DNA of 64,000 bases from Bacteroidota bacterium (GCA_023251875.1 JAHEXY010000005.1:1-64000); one strand, 5' to 3'; numbered from the stretch's first letter, positions 17,899 to 27,692 are shown. A program made the numbers and translations. The notes: a model not told the origin generated them from the sequence alone.

Positions 17899-18131
17899 TA
17901 GGAAGAAAATTCCTTAATAATAACGTACATGGATAAAAAAACGCCAATGACAGAAAACACAAGTGTACAAATAGGTATTTTATACTTTACATAAGTATCA
18001 AAAAAGTGTCCGATTAAAGCACCTGCTATAACAATACCCAACATTTTAGATGCAATACCGGTATAACGGCCAATACTAAAGGGCTGTTGCTTCTTTGATG
18101 AATTTTCTTTCTGATTCTTCTGCGTGACCAT
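17898..18131 (-). CDS. atpZ: AtpZ/AtpI family protein
   Basis: The start at 18131 (MVTQKNQKENSS) gives 77 residues. The longer frame to 18197 reads a bactofilin-overlapping leader and is not credible. Two membrane helices (IASKMLGIVIAGALIGHFFD and VFSVIGVFLSMYVIIK) with a GHFFD turn match the AtpZ/AtpI class, which in other bacteria has been linked to Mg2+/Ca2+ handling and c-ring assembly for ATP synthase. It overlaps the bactofilin gene's end by 56 bases and abuts the four-helix gene. Confidence 0.78.
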   Translation of the reverse strand: MVTQKNQKENSSKKQQPFSIGRYTGIASKMLGIVIAGALIGHFFDTYVKYKIPICTLVFSVIGVFLSMYVIIKEFSS

Positions 18132-18519
18132 TTTGTTTAAAGTCTTTAATAACAGCTCCCATACTACAGGTTCCGGTAAAAGTAGCACCTGGTTCAATTG
18201 CTAATTTATTGCTTATTATATCTCCCGAAAGTTTAGCTGTTGCAGTAAGGCTTAATAATTCAGCTACTGATGTCTTCCCTTTTACTGTTCCCGATACATC
18301 TGCATTTTTACAAGTTATCTCTCCTTTTACCACACCGGTTACTCCAATTACTAATTTACCCTTAGTAACTACCGAACCGTTAACAGTTCCGTCAACTCTA
18401 ATATCTCCTTCTGATTTAATATCTCCTTCAATAACTGTACCTGCGCTAATCAAGTTAATAGATGCTGAAGAAGCTAACTCCGTTAGTTTCTTATTTTCAA
18501 GATTGGTTTTAAAGATCAT
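18076..18519 (-). CDS. Bactofilin (polymer-forming cytoskeletal protein)
   Basis: The 147-residue protein has the right-handed beta-helix of bactofilins: repeated GDIKSEGDIRVDGTVNGSV, KGKLVIGVTGVVKGEI and GDIISNKLAIEPGATF rungs, each six to seven residues per strand. Bactofilins polymerise into filaments or patches under the inner membrane, organising cell shape and surface structures. The polar tail (EESERKF) overlaps the atpZ start. It lies 100 bases downstream of porW/sprE in the same direction. Confidence 0.9.
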   Translation of the reverse strand: MIFKTNLENKKLTELASSASINLISAGTVIEGDIKSEGDIRVDGTVNGSVVTKGKLVIGVTGVVKGEITCKNADVSGTVKGKTSVAELLSLTATAKLSGDIISNKLAIEPGATFTGTCSMGAVIKDFKQNGHAEESERKFIKEATAL

Positions 18520-18619
18520 AATAAATAAGTTTTAAAGGTTAGTAAATAAAGGACTCAAATGATTTGAGAAAAATCAGCAAATCAATTAATAATAACTTGA
18601 TCTTAAAGTTAAGGTTTAT

Positions 18620-21277
18620 TTACTGGCTAACATAGCTTTTGTTGAAGAAATCACGGTAAGTGTTAATTTCTTTTTTAGCGCTAAGAATTGAGTAATTGCT
18701 TGTTGTGATAATAAATTGATCAAATTTATTAGGCTGAATAATAGAGAATAAATCATCTTGGCCTTTAATAGCATTAAAATAATTCATAGTCGCATCTTTT
18801 CCTTTAAAATTTTTAATCGTGATCATTTGTGTTTCAGGATTTAGAAATGCACTTGTTACTATTAAACTATCTGAAGCATACTTAACTGAGTTGTAGATAG
18901 AAATTGTGTCCGTTAATTTTTTAATATTTACATAAGTATTGGGAACCACTAATATATAGTAATGATCGCCTTGAATATTTGAATCATAACTTTTGCTTGC
19001 TAATAGCAATTCAGGATTATTGAGATAGGCTAATAACGTTTTAGCTTCTTTGGCCACAGCATTTTTAGGATATTGAGTAATTACATCGGTAAGAGCTGTT
19101 CTAAATTCATCATTTGGTTTTAAGTGACCGGTTGAGAGGGCTTTTAAATAAAGAAATTTAGGGCTAAGCGCAGTATCTTGAATTTGACTTAAGGCACTTA
19201 TTGAGCTGTTTAGAGCTAAAGTATAATTACCATTTTTAAAAGCAGTATACGCATCGAGGTACAATTGGTTGTTATGATCTTTTTCAGCCATTTTTTGCTT
19301 ATAATAATCAGGATCTAGAATTACTTTTGCATACTCACTTTCCGGATAAGTACCAAGAATGAGGCTTCTGTATTTATTGGCATTTGCATCATCTCCCATT
19401 GCTAAATAGGTTCGGTAAAGTTGGTAGTAGGAAGGAAGCAAATATTTATTGCTAGGGTATTTTTGAATCAAGGTTTCAAAAGCTTGAACAGATCTCTTAT
19501 TATCAGAAAATTGTTCTTTATAAATAGTACCAATATTATAATAGGCTTCAATTATTTTATCATTAGATACTTTTAATTGATCATCACTTGTTGGAATATT
19601 GGCTAAGTATTTTTCCTTTAATTTATCGGCTGCCTTCGGATCTAGTTTTCCATCTACAACTAAATTGGTGCTATCAGTAGTAGTTGTATTATCTGAATTA
19701 TCGTCAAAAGCTTCAACGGAATTTTTATTACTTCTTCTCCAATTATCTTCAAGTTTTCTAGTGCCCCAGGTTTTAGCAAATTGTGTTTTACCATAGCTGA
19801 TCATATTCGTATTGTAAAAATACCAAGCTGCCGGAGCATTGGGGTTTGTATTCACATCTACTGAAGCATCGGATGAGCTTGGTGGAGCATTAGCAAGGGC
19901 AAGTTTATCAACTGCTTTTTGCATGTCTTGTTTTACTAAAGCATCAACAAATTTTTGTCTTTGTCCCTCATTCATATGAGCAAGTCCTTGCAAGCTATCT
20001 TCCGTTTCTATTATATTTAAATTTTTTACTAAATCGGTTAAATTGGTTTTTCGTTCCGAAATTTCATCATAACCCGGATAATTTGTAGTGATAAGACCAA
20101 TACTTGAATCGTAATAAGCATAAGCAAGTTTGTATTCGGGTTGTGTATAATAGATGTCGGCTAATTTAATACACGATTTTGCTTTTTGTTTTTTATTGGC
20201 TGAGCTTGCTTTTATTGAAGCTTGATAATTTTTAATTGCTTGAGGTGTATTGCCTTCTTTTTGGTCCATATTGGCCAAAGCAAAATATATTTGATCTTTA
20301 TAATCCTCATTCTTTTTATCCTTTAACATTTTCTCTAATTCTTTTCGTATTTGGTCTCTTCCTCCCTCTTGTCCGCCATATAAAAGAGCACGATTAATTC
20401 GTGCGGTAAATTCCATTTCGTAAGAAATAGAATTAATTTTTAGTAGTTGGGTATATTTTTCTATGGCTTTAACGTTGTTATTAAGCTCAGTATAAATTTG
20501 AGCAGTTGCAAACAGAATGCGAGCACGAACAGCTTTCTTTTTTGTATTAGATATGGCTTCTTCTAAATTAACAAGAGCTGGAGAATAGTTATCTTGTTTT
20601 ATATAATAATCAGCATATAATGCACTTTCGGTGCCTTGTAGTTTTTTAGGAAAATGCTCGTCAAACTCCAAAAGATCGAGTACTGTTTGGGCTTTATCGT
20701 ATTGTTTATTTTCAATATAGCTTCTGGTTAGCCATAAATAAGCTTCCCATTTATGGGGATTATTTTTTAAGGCTTTAGAGAGGTAAAGCAAGTATTTTTT
20801 TAATTTTTTCTTTTCTTCTTTTGGGTCAATTTCCTTTTGATTTTTTCCCATCTTGGCAACATACTCAAATGTTTGTATAGATGATTTATAATCCATTTTA
20901 TAAAATTGGGCTTTGCCAAGCAGCATGTAATTCTCATCTATCCAACTGTTGTATTCTTTCCCCTTAATATTAATAGAATGTTTGTTGATTACTTTTGATG
21001 CTTTTTTAATGGCAACATCAGCACCTGCCGACATACCTGAAACGGTTGATGGTGTACTATAAACAAATAAAGGAATTACTTTGTCGTAATCATCGGTATG
21101 AGATTTTCCAAGCTGTGCAATACCTGATTTTAAGCTTTCATTACCATTAAAATAAGCATTGTAACGAGCTGTAGTAGTATGGTAAGAGCGACTGAATATG
21201 TTTTTGCTTTCTTTGGAACAGGAAGCAATAAATAAAGCCAAAAGAAGTATATATATGTAAAGTAATTTTTTGCTCAC
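18620..21277 (-). CDS. porW: PorW/SprE-family TPR lipoprotein of the type IX secretion system
   Basis: This 885-residue lipoprotein (LLLALFIASC, C20) starts like SprE/PorW proteins with NIFSRSYHTTTARYNAYFNG. TPR-type helical repeats cover about 75-720, including WEAYLWLTRSYIENKQYDKA and EYKLAYAYYDSS. PorW (Porphyromonas) and SprE (Flavobacterium) are needed for T9SS function and gliding. Seven or more T9SS cargo genes in this window fit. No other T9SS core gene (porK, L, M, N, sov) is adjacent. The bactofilin and atpZ genes follow in the same direction. Confidence 0.85.
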   Translation of the reverse strand: MSKKLLYIYILLLALFIASCSKESKNIFSRSYHTTTARYNAYFNGNESLKSGIAQLGKSHTDDYDKVIPLFVYSTPSTVSGMSAGADVAIKKASKVINKHSINIKGKEYNSWIDENYMLLGKAQFYKMDYKSSIQTFEYVAKMGKNQKEIDPKEEKKKLKKYLLYLSKALKNNPHKWEAYLWLTRSYIENKQYDKAQTVLDLLEFDEHFPKKLQGTESALYADYYIKQDNYSPALVNLEEAISNTKKKAVRARILFATAQIYTELNNNVKAIEKYTQLLKINSISYEMEFTARINRALLYGGQEGGRDQIRKELEKMLKDKKNEDYKDQIYFALANMDQKEGNTPQAIKNYQASIKASSANKKQKAKSCIKLADIYYTQPEYKLAYAYYDSSIGLITTNYPGYDEISERKTNLTDLVKNLNIIETEDSLQGLAHMNEGQRQKFVDALVKQDMQKAVDKLALANAPPSSSDASVDVNTNPNAPAAWYFYNTNMISYGKTQFAKTWGTRKLEDNWRRSNKNSVEAFDDNSDNTTTTDSTNLVVDGKLDPKAADKLKEKYLANIPTSDDQLKVSNDKIIEAYYNIGTIYKEQFSDNKRSVQAFETLIQKYPSNKYLLPSYYQLYRTYLAMGDDANANKYRSLILGTYPESEYAKVILDPDYYKQKMAEKDHNNQLYLDAYTAFKNGNYTLALNSSISALSQIQDTALSPKFLYLKALSTGHLKPNDEFRTALTDVITQYPKNAVAKEAKTLLAYLNNPELLLASKSYDSNIQGDHYYILVVPNTYVNIKKLTDTISIYNSVKYASDSLIVTSAFLNPETQMITIKNFKGKDATMNYFNAIKGQDDLFSIIQPNKFDQFIITTSNYSILSAKKEINTYRDFFNKSYVSQ

Positions 21278-21338
21278 TCCAACCTTTAGTAAATGATGTA
21301 AAAAAGTAATTAACTCAAAATAAGAGATTTTATTTTAT

Positions 21339-22133
21339 CTACACAGCCACTTCTGCTTTTATATGCGGATGCGGTTCATAATTAATCAATTGAAAATCAT
21401 CAAATTTAAAATCGAAAATTGATTTTATAGCAGGATTAATAATCATTTTGGGCAAAGGCCTAACCTCTCGTTGCAATTGTATTTTAGCTTGTTCAATATG
21501 ATTAGAATACAAATGGGTATCACCTAAAGTATGAATAAACTCCCCGGGTTGTAAATCGCAGACCTGAGCAATCATGAGTGTTAGCAAGGCATAAGAAGCA
21601 ATATTAAAGGGCACTCCTAAAAATGTATCGGCAGAGCGTTGGTAGAGTTGGCATGAAAGTTTGCCATCGGCTACATAAAACTGAAACAAGCAATGGCATG
21701 GAGGCAAGGCCATTTTATTTACATCAGCCACATTCCAAGCACTTACAATTAACCTTCGAGAATTAGGGTTTTTCTTAATCTGTTCAATTAATTGGCTTAT
21801 TTGATCTATTTTTTTGCCATCAGGTGTAGGCCATGAACGCCATTGGTAGCCATATACAGGTCCAAGATTTCCATTTTCATCAGCCCATTCATCCCAAATA
21901 GAAACGTTATTATCTTTTAAATATTTAATATTGGTATCTCCTTGTAAAAACCAAAGCAATTCATGAATAATAGAACGAATATGAAGTTTTTTGGTAGTTA
22001 ATAAGGGAAAGCCTTCATTTAAATCAAAACGCATTTGATAGCCAAAAACACTATAGGTTCCGGTTCCGGTTCTATCATCTTTGTAAACACCTTTGTTTAA
22101 GAGATGTTCAAGTAAGTTAAGATATACTTTCAT
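21339..22133 (-). CDS. thyA: Thymidylate synthase
   Basis: The 264-residue enzyme makes dTMP from dUMP using methylene-THF. It has the Escherichia coli ThyA length and the catalytic cysteine at C146 in [10 protein letters not shown]. Other sites are [18 protein letters not shown] near 21-38, [19 protein letters not shown] and the R-S-D-F dUMP-site segment [18 protein letters not shown]. Its folate partner folA is 20 kb away in this window. The DUF4468 gene lies 46 bases upstream in the same direction. Confidence 0.97.
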   Translation of the reverse strand: MKVYLNLLEHLLNKGVYKDDRTGTGTYSVFGYQMRFDLNEGFPLLTTKKLHIRSIIHELLWFLQGDTNIKYLKDNNVSIWDEWADENGNLGPVYGYQWRSWPTPDGKKIDQISQLIEQIKKNPNSRRLIVSAWNVADVNKMALPPCHCLFQFYVADGKLSCQLYQRSADTFLGVPFNIASYALLTLMIAQVCDLQPGEFIHTLGDTHLYSNHIEQAKIQLQREVRPLPKMIINPAIKSIFDFKFDDFQLINYEPHPHIKAEVAV

Positions 22134-22179
22134 TTTTCATTTTTTTAATTATCTCATTAACGAATTACCTCATTAATTT

Positions 22180-22755
22180 TTACCAATTATCGTCTTTTTT
22201 AGGTTGGGGCTTTTTTACAGCAGCCGAAAGGGCCTTTATAACAGCTTTTGCTTCATCGTCTGTTTGAATCAAATAATAATCAAAAAACGGAGTATAGTAT
22301 TTGTCATTTTTATCCATCCATTTTTCAATAGCATAATAAGACGTTTGTTTCCAATTTATATTCGTAATAGAATACCTAAACTTACCGTCTTTAAAATCTA
22401 GTAATAAGGAGTATTGTACTACACCGCCTTCTGTTTTAAGACCATCTTTATTTTCAGGATTATAAATTTTAAACCGAATAAAACCTTCTATTTTGTAATT
22501 AACAGAATCGGCACTTCTCAATTTTTCAGATGGATTTTTGTAATAGGAGTTAAACCAAGATAAGGCTCTGGTATATAACTCTTTTTGAGTTCCGGAGGCT
22601 TCTGCAATTCCTTGGTAATTAATTAATTTAGTTTCATTATCAATTGGCATTTTGGGTACAGTAAAACTGGTTTGCTGGCCTGTTTTAGTTTGAGCAATTG
22701 AGAGCAAACCTGACCCAAAAAAGAACAATAAAAATGCATAGCGAACAGTCTTCAT
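22180..22755 (-). CDS. DUF4468 domain protein (secreted)
   Basis: This 191-residue protein has a signal peptide (ending SIAQ) and the DUF4468 pattern: INYQGIAEASGTQKELYTRALSWF, then EGFIRFKI, then YSLLLDFKDGKFRYSITNI. The fold is TBP-like and the function is unknown. It lies in the same direction as thyA, 46 bases apart, but a shared role is not evident. Confidence 0.85.
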   Translation of the reverse strand: MKTVRYAFLLFFFGSGLLSIAQTKTGQQTSFTVPKMPIDNETKLINYQGIAEASGTQKELYTRALSWFNSYYKNPSEKLRSADSVNYKIEGFIRFKIYNPENKDGLKTEGGVVQYSLLLDFKDGKFRYSITNINWKQTSYYAIEKWMDKNDKYYTPFFDYYLIQTDDEAKAVIKALSAAVKKPQPKKDDNW

Positions 22756-23000
22756 ATGATAAATGTTTTTTTATTAGGCAAAAATAAGGCATTAATTTTA
22801 TGAATAAGGTTCTTTTCTCAATTATTTTGTCAACTCTACTTAAATAATACCGCCCAAGGGCTTGATTTGTTGGTTAGGCATTCTGTTTGCATTGGCTGAT
22901 ATTCCTTAAATTTTGTATTGATAACAAAGATCAAATTCAAATAAATTAAATGTAAGCCCTATTGTGTATATTGGTAAATAAATATTTACCTTATTGACAG

Positions 23001-24638
23001 ATGATTAAATCAGATAAAACATATAGAACAATTGCCTATTTTTTACTATTTACTATTGGCTTTGTTTCATGCAGCATATTAACAATTGCCGGCAATGGAA
23101 ATAGTCAAAGTAAGTCTGATTATTCAATAGAATACAGCCATTGGTCTGTGGGAATAACCATGGGGCCTAATTTATCTTATAGGTGGTTATACGATAATCC
23201 CCGTTATATTAGCGGAGAGCCGCCCAATGGCATTATTTATACCAACCCTCCTCTTAACTTTGACGATAAAAAATTTATTGAATACCGTAATAAATATGAT
23301 AAAGTGCGTTTTGGAAGTTTGTGGGGAATTAATTTAGAATATAAGATAAACAATACTTTCTCTTTGCAATTTGGCTCTAACATTTACGGAATGGGAGAAA
23401 AAGTATATGTACCTACCATTGCAGAGCAAGAATTTAAGGATGTTTTTGGAGGCGTTAATGATACAATTAGAAATAATTTTATTGTTAGAGAATTTCCATT
23501 GCTGTTAAAATTTAACATTGCCCCACATAGCAAATATGATTTAAAGCTAAAACAAGGATTTTTGAATTACAAACGCCATTTAATAGGCATGGCAGGAGTT
23601 GGATTAGCCAAACCTGTTTTAAATGATAGCTACTACAAAACATACATTCATTTTGGCGAAGGCAATACAATGGTAAATGCCATTGTTGGATTAGGCATTG
23701 CACAACAACTTTCCAATCATTTTAACTTAACGCTTTCATCTGTTTTTCGTTATTCCTTTACCCCTGCAATAGAATATTCAAGTATTAATGAGTTTTATTA
23801 CACTTTTGGCCTTGAAGCCAATCTTAGGTACCAATTTTCGAGAAGGATAAAAAGAAATCTTTTTGCAGGAAAAACATTTGATTGTTTCGATCCAAGAAAA
23901 AAACCTGAGAAAAAAATACAAGGACCCAGAATATTAATGGGAATTATTTCAGGATTAAATATTTCAACCTATTGGGGTGCCGATGCCACAAATGAAGCCA
24001 TGGGCATGTTTGACCCTCTTAGCTCAATCTATGGAGATTATTCAACGGCTAAAGGGCATTGGTGGCCAAGACTAGGGCCTCACTTGGGTTTGCACATTGA
24101 ATATGATTTTGCAGGAAATGCTTTTGCGGTGGCAACAGATTTAATGTATTCTCAAAAAGGAATGGTAAATAAATACACTTATTCATGGACTGGAGATCCT
24201 AATAACAATGAGTATATGAATACCATTGTTAAAACCAGATTTGATTATTTTGATGCTCCTCTCTTTTTTAAATTTCGTATAGCGCCCCAAAATTATATAT
24301 TAGCCGGAGGTATGTTTTCTCTGTTTTTAGGCGATAAAATTATGACCTATTACCAATATTTTAATGATAAAAGTCCTATAATAGGTACTTCCGGAACAAA
24401 CTATAATTATGGATCAAGCTCCTTTAGCGCCTATTTCCATTCTAACCCCAATATTTTTGTAAAGGGCTTTATGTTAGGATATGAATTAAATATTGACGAA
24501 AATGTTGATCTCGATTTCAGGGTACAACAAACGGATAATGTAACGGTTGATCATTACCAGTTGTTTAACATTACAGGGCAAGTTTCATTGATTTATATGT
24601 TTAAGAGACGTGATAAAGAAATTATTGATAACAAATAA
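23001..24638 (+). CDS. Outer-membrane protein with two PorT-like beta-barrel halves
   Basis: This 545-residue exported protein repeats a PorT-type barrel pattern twice: HWSVGITMGPNLSYRW with later NTFSLQFGSNIYGMGE, and RILMGIISGLNISTYW with AFAVATDLMYSQKGM. The motif of a GxxxGxN start strand followed by ...QKG is that of PorT/OMP_b-brl_2. A linker rich in K and R (RRIKRNLFAGK, KKPEKK) joins them near residue 285-310. The N-terminus has a hydrophobic segment with FVSC, so lipid anchoring is possible but odd for a barrel. It precedes a single-barrel relative by 53 bases. Confidence 0.7.
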   Translation: MIKSDKTYRTIAYFLLFTIGFVSCSILTIAGNGNSQSKSDYSIEYSHWSVGITMGPNLSYRWLYDNPRYISGEPPNGIIYTNPPLNFDDKKFIEYRNKYDKVRFGSLWGINLEYKINNTFSLQFGSNIYGMGEKVYVPTIAEQEFKDVFGGVNDTIRNNFIVREFPLLLKFNIAPHSKYDLKLKQGFLNYKRHLIGMAGVGLAKPVLNDSYYKTYIHFGEGNTMVNAIVGLGIAQQLSNHFNLTLSSVFRYSFTPAIEYSSINEFYYTFGLEANLRYQFSRRIKRNLFAGKTFDCFDPRKKPEKKIQGPRILMGIISGLNISTYWGADATNEAMGMFDPLSSIYGDYSTAKGHWWPRLGPHLGLHIEYDFAGNAFAVATDLMYSQKGMVNKYTYSWTGDPNNNEYMNTIVKTRFDYFDAPLFFKFRIAPQNYILAGGMFSLFLGDKIMTYYQYFNDKSPIIGTSGTNYNYGSSSFSAYFHSNPNIFVKGFMLGYELNIDENVDLDFRVQQTDNVTVDHYQLFNITGQVSLIYMFKRRDKEIIDNK

Positions 24639-24691
24639 TTACACTTTATAAATGGGTTATTTAGATCCTTTAACTAGTTAATGCAAAATAA

Positions 24692-25510
24692 TTGAAAAAA
24701 ATACAAACCATATTACTGCTTTTTATAGTTAGTCTTACTTTTTTGTCCTTTGATTCAATGGCTCAAAAAGAAAAGAAAAATAGCGATCGCCCCGATTTAT
24801 TTTATTATGGCTTTACGGGGGGGGGCAATGTTTCTATTTTACAAGGCGCTTCCGGATCATTGCGAGCTGCATACATTCGCGATTTTGTATCGTACATGAA
24901 TGATAGAGGCTATTCTGCATCAGGAGGTCTTTCTCCGCGTATTGGTATTAATGCAGGTGTAATGGGAGGATATAATTTTGCAAAAAGATTTTCATTGGAA
25001 AGTTCATTAACTTTTACTCAAAAAGGTTTTCGTGAGGCCGTAAATTATGAATATAGCGATACTGCATATACGGTAAAATACAATTCATCTGTTAAAGCAA
25101 ATTTAGATTACATAGATTTTACACTTGGCATTCGATATAAACATTCTTCCGGCATTACTGTATTTATGGGTTTTATATCCGGCCTAAATGTTAATGACCG
25201 AGTTTATCAAACTTCTGATTATTCTATTACCTATACCAATTTTTCTTCTTCAAACTTAGTGGTAAATCAAGATTCAATGTTGTTTATTCATCAATACTAT
25301 GGCGTAAACAGAAAAATATATTTACCTGCTTATGTATGGCGTATTGGATACAGCACAAAAAGATTTCTTGATATGGATTTAAGTATAGAAAAGAGTAGCA
25401 ATATTTTTGTAAATGATCAAAACGTTGATCCAAACTTCTTAACTGTAAAATTTAATGTAGCCTGTCGTTTAGATTATTTTCAAAGAAGAAAAAAAGGATA
25501 TAGTCATTAA
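24692..25510 (+). CDS. PorT family outer-membrane beta-barrel protein with G9 tract
   Basis: The frame starts with TTG at 24692 (no in-frame ATG fits the signal peptide MKKIQTILLLFIVSLTFLS). The 272-residue product has PorT-like strands (YGFTGGGNVSILQG, GINAGVMGGYNFAKRFSLESSLTFTQKGF). Nine consecutive Gs at 24817-24825 encode its G-G-G turn; in this AT-rich genome such a tract in the 5' part of a surface gene suggests phase variation, currently in the on frame. It ends overlapping the convergent zinc-finger/TonB gene by three bases. Confidence 0.72.
   Translation: MKKIQTILLLFIVSLTFLSFDSMAQKEKKNSDRPDLFYYGFTGGGNVSILQGASGSLRAAYIRDFVSYMNDRGYSASGGLSPRIGINAGVMGGYNFAKRFSLESSLTFTQKGFREAVNYEYSDTAYTVKYNSSVKANLDYIDFTLGIRYKHSSGITVFMGFISGLNVNDRVYQTSDYSITYTNFSSSNLVVNQDSMLFIHQYYGVNRKIYLPAYVWRIGYSTKRFLDMDLSIEKSSNIFVNDQNVDPNFLTVKFNVACRLDYFQRRKKGYSH
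24817..24825 (+). repeat. Nine-base G homopolymer inside a surface-protein gene
   Basis: Nine Gs lie in the first sixth of the barrel gene. Loss or gain of one base would shift the frame and stop the product. This is the only such G run noticed in the window. Confidence 0.85.
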
Positions 25511-26412
25511 AATTCTACGTCCCAAACATACTCACCGCCAATATTTTTAGTGCCGTCATTAGCAGGAAACCAATTGGGCATACTCATAAACAATCTAGAA
25601 GCTTCTTCGTCACATCCACCACCAATACCTTTAATTATTCTGGTTTTTATCACCTTTCCATTCTCGTCAAGCGTAAAAGCTATTTTTACAAATCCATGAA
25701 TATTTTTTTCTTTAGCCTCTTGAGGGTATCTTTTATTGGCATTAATGTATCCTATTGTTTGGGTATCTCCACCTTGAAATTTAGGAGATTTTCTCGGGCC
25801 ATGAACTTCAGTAATAGGAATAGCACCGGTAGGTGCATTAGTTGTAATTTGTACAGATTGATTAACGGCTCCGGTAGAGTCACTTGAAGCAGTTAGAGGC
25901 ATTCCACTACTTCCGGTAGCTGTTGCCATTGTATGTAATAAAGAATCGGTATGCTGCAAAGAATCAACTTTAGCAATTGTATCCTCTTGGTTTATTACCA
26001 TTGTTGAACTATCGCCAATGGTTTGCGAATTTACTTGATTTAAATTTTGAGAAGCATTATCATTTGTAGATAATAAATATCTTACCCCACAGAACAATCC
26101 AATCAATACAACTGCTCCTATTCCAATAGCAATTCCAATCCTGTAATCTGTTTTAATAATAACTTCATTTTCTTCAACACCTGCTTTTTGTTGTATTTTT
26201 TTATTAATATCTGCAATTGCAGTTCTAATTGCATTTTTATCATTTGCTTTTTTAAATCCGGCAACAGCATCAGCACATAAGTCACATATTTCGATATGGC
26301 TTTCGAGCTGAGAAGCTTTATCCTCACTCAAACTTTTATCTGCATACAGCAGCAATTGTTCTAATAAAAAACAGTTTGTATGTATTTCGTCTATTTTAGT
26401 TGTTTTACTCAT
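25507..26412 (-). CDS. Anti-sigma-type zinc-finger protein fused to a TonB C-terminal domain
   Basis: This 301-residue protein has an N-terminal zinc-finger-like motif (HIEICDLC, about residues 39-46), one membrane helix near 90-112 (IGIAIGIGAVVLIGLFCGV), a long S/T-rich spacer, and a TonB C-terminal domain from about 215 (RYPQEAKEKNIHGFVKIAFTLDENGKV, ending ANDGTKNIGGEYVWDVEF). It follows the ECF sigma gene by 10 bases in the same transcript, as anti-sigma factors do. The TonB-like end would reach through the periplasm. The stop shares bases with the convergent barrel gene. Confidence 0.82.
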   Translation of the reverse strand: MSKTTKIDEIHTNCFLLEQLLLYADKSLSEDKASQLESHIEICDLCADAVAGFKKANDKNAIRTAIADINKKIQQKAGVEENEVIIKTDYRIGIAIGIGAVVLIGLFCGVRYLLSTNDNASQNLNQVNSQTIGDSSTMVINQEDTIAKVDSLQHTDSLLHTMATATGSSGMPLTASSDSTGAVNQSVQITTNAPTGAIPITEVHGPRKSPKFQGGDTQTIGYINANKRYPQEAKEKNIHGFVKIAFTLDENGKVIKTRIIKGIGGGCDEEASRLFMSMPNWFPANDGTKNIGGEYVWDVEF

Positions 26413-26422
26413 GCCTTAAAAA

Positions 26423-27010
26423 TCAACCCTTAGCATTATCTTTTTTTTCAGATATGTATTTCTTAATGTTTCGTTTTCCGTTTTGAAGATAGCTCATTAC
26501 TGCCATCATATCAAAACCACTTAGTTTCACAATTTCTTCGTTCTCTTTTGCCTCTAAATAAAACAATTCAACACATTGTTTTTGTTTGGGGGGAAGTGAT
26601 TCAATAGCCTCTTTAAGCAGTTGGATATCACTGGACTTACTCCTATCTATATTTATAAATTTTTCAAAGGTTGATTGTTCCTCTGTAATTTTATTTAGCT
26701 CCGTTACTTTTACCTGGTCAGAATGATCTTTTCTTGCTTTTATCAAGCAATGATTTTTAACAACTGCATAAAGCCAAGTTTTAAAATTTTTAACCTCATG
26801 CTTTTTTAGGTCTACAATCAATTTTTCATAAATTTCCAACACAGCCTCTTTACTTGCATCATCATTTCCCACATATTTTATACAAATTCCATATACGAGA
26901 TAAGTATATCGCAAGTATAACTCGCCTATATATTTTGCATCGTGAGAAAAACGATAACGATGCACCAATTCAAGATCGCTAAATTTATTATTGTCTTTTT
27001 TTCCGAACAA
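26423..27010 (-). CDS. ECF-type RNA polymerase sigma factor
   Basis: This 195-residue protein has sigma region 2 (YLRYTYLVYGICIKYVGND...AVLEIYEKLIVDL, then FKTWLYAVVKNHCLIKARK) and region 4 (IESLPPKQKQCVELFYLEAKENEEIVKLSG, with the YLQNGKRNIKKYI recognition helix). The gap between them fits ECF. It is encoded immediately ahead of the zinc-finger/TonB protein, its likely regulator. Target promoters cannot be read from this window; the two barrel genes are candidates only by position. Confidence 0.9.
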   Translation of the reverse strand: MFGKKDNNKFSDLELVHRYRFSHDAKYIGELYLRYTYLVYGICIKYVGNDDASKEAVLEIYEKLIVDLKKHEVKNFKTWLYAVVKNHCLIKARKDHSDQVKVTELNKITEEQSTFEKFINIDRSKSSDIQLLKEAIESLPPKQKQCVELFYLEAKENEEIVKLSGFDMMAVMSYLQNGKRNIKKYISEKKDNAKG

Positions 27011-27071
27011 AATTTAATCTTTAAAATGTAAGCCTATAAATATATAAATTATCTCGAACTAGCAATAAGGC

Positions 27072-27692
27072 TTATAAATATTGTTGAATATTTCCTGCCC
27101 CTTCTCTTAACACATAAGGAAAATTTTCTGTGCAATCAATAACGGTTGATGATAGATTATTGCCATAACCGCTATCAATTACAAGATCAACTTTGTTTTT
27201 ATATTCTTCATGAATTTCTTCGGGATTGGTAGGGTATTGAAGAATATCATCAGCAAGGTGCAAAGAAGTTGTCATAATAGGATTGCCTAATTCTAACACT
27301 ATTTCACGAGCAATACTATTATTAGGAACACGAATTCCCACTGTTTGTTTTCTACTTTGAAATAATTTTGGAACCTTATTATTGGCATTCAATATAAATG
27401 TAAAAGGGCCCGGCAATGCTTTTTTCATCAATTTATAAACCCACGTATCAAACTGACGCGTATAATCTGATATATGCTTTAAATCATAACAAATAAAAGA
27501 GAAGTTGGCTTTTTCAGGTTTTATATTTTTTAAACGGGCTATTTTTTCAACTGCCTTGGGTTTATGAATATCACAACCCAAGCCATAAATGGTATCAGTA
27601 GGATAAATAATTACGCCACCATCACGCAAGCAATCAACCACCATTTTAATTTTACGCAATTCAGGATTATCAGGATGTATTTTTAAAAGCAT
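27072..27692 (-). CDS. L-threonylcarbamoyladenylate synthase family protein (YciO/Sua5-type)
   Basis: This 206-residue protein has the YrdC/Sua5 domain: GGVIIYPTDTIYGLGCDIHKPKAVEKIARLK near 28-60, PGPFTFIL and VGIRVPNN. The short length without a Sua5 C-terminal domain fits the YciO/TsaC group, which makes threonylcarbamoyl-AMP for tRNA t6A. YciO is a paralogue with weaker activity, so the exact role is open. It diverges from the CoA-binding gene 62 bp away. Confidence 0.85.
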   Translation of the reverse strand: MLLKIHPDNPELRKIKMVVDCLRDGGVIIYPTDTIYGLGCDIHKPKAVEKIARLKNIKPEKANFSFICYDLKHISDYTRQFDTWVYKLMKKALPGPFTFILNANNKVPKLFQSRKQTVGIRVPNNSIAREIVLELGNPIMTTSLHLADDILQYPTNPEEIHEEYKNKVDLVIDSGYGNNLSSTVIDCTENFPYVLREGAGNIQQYL

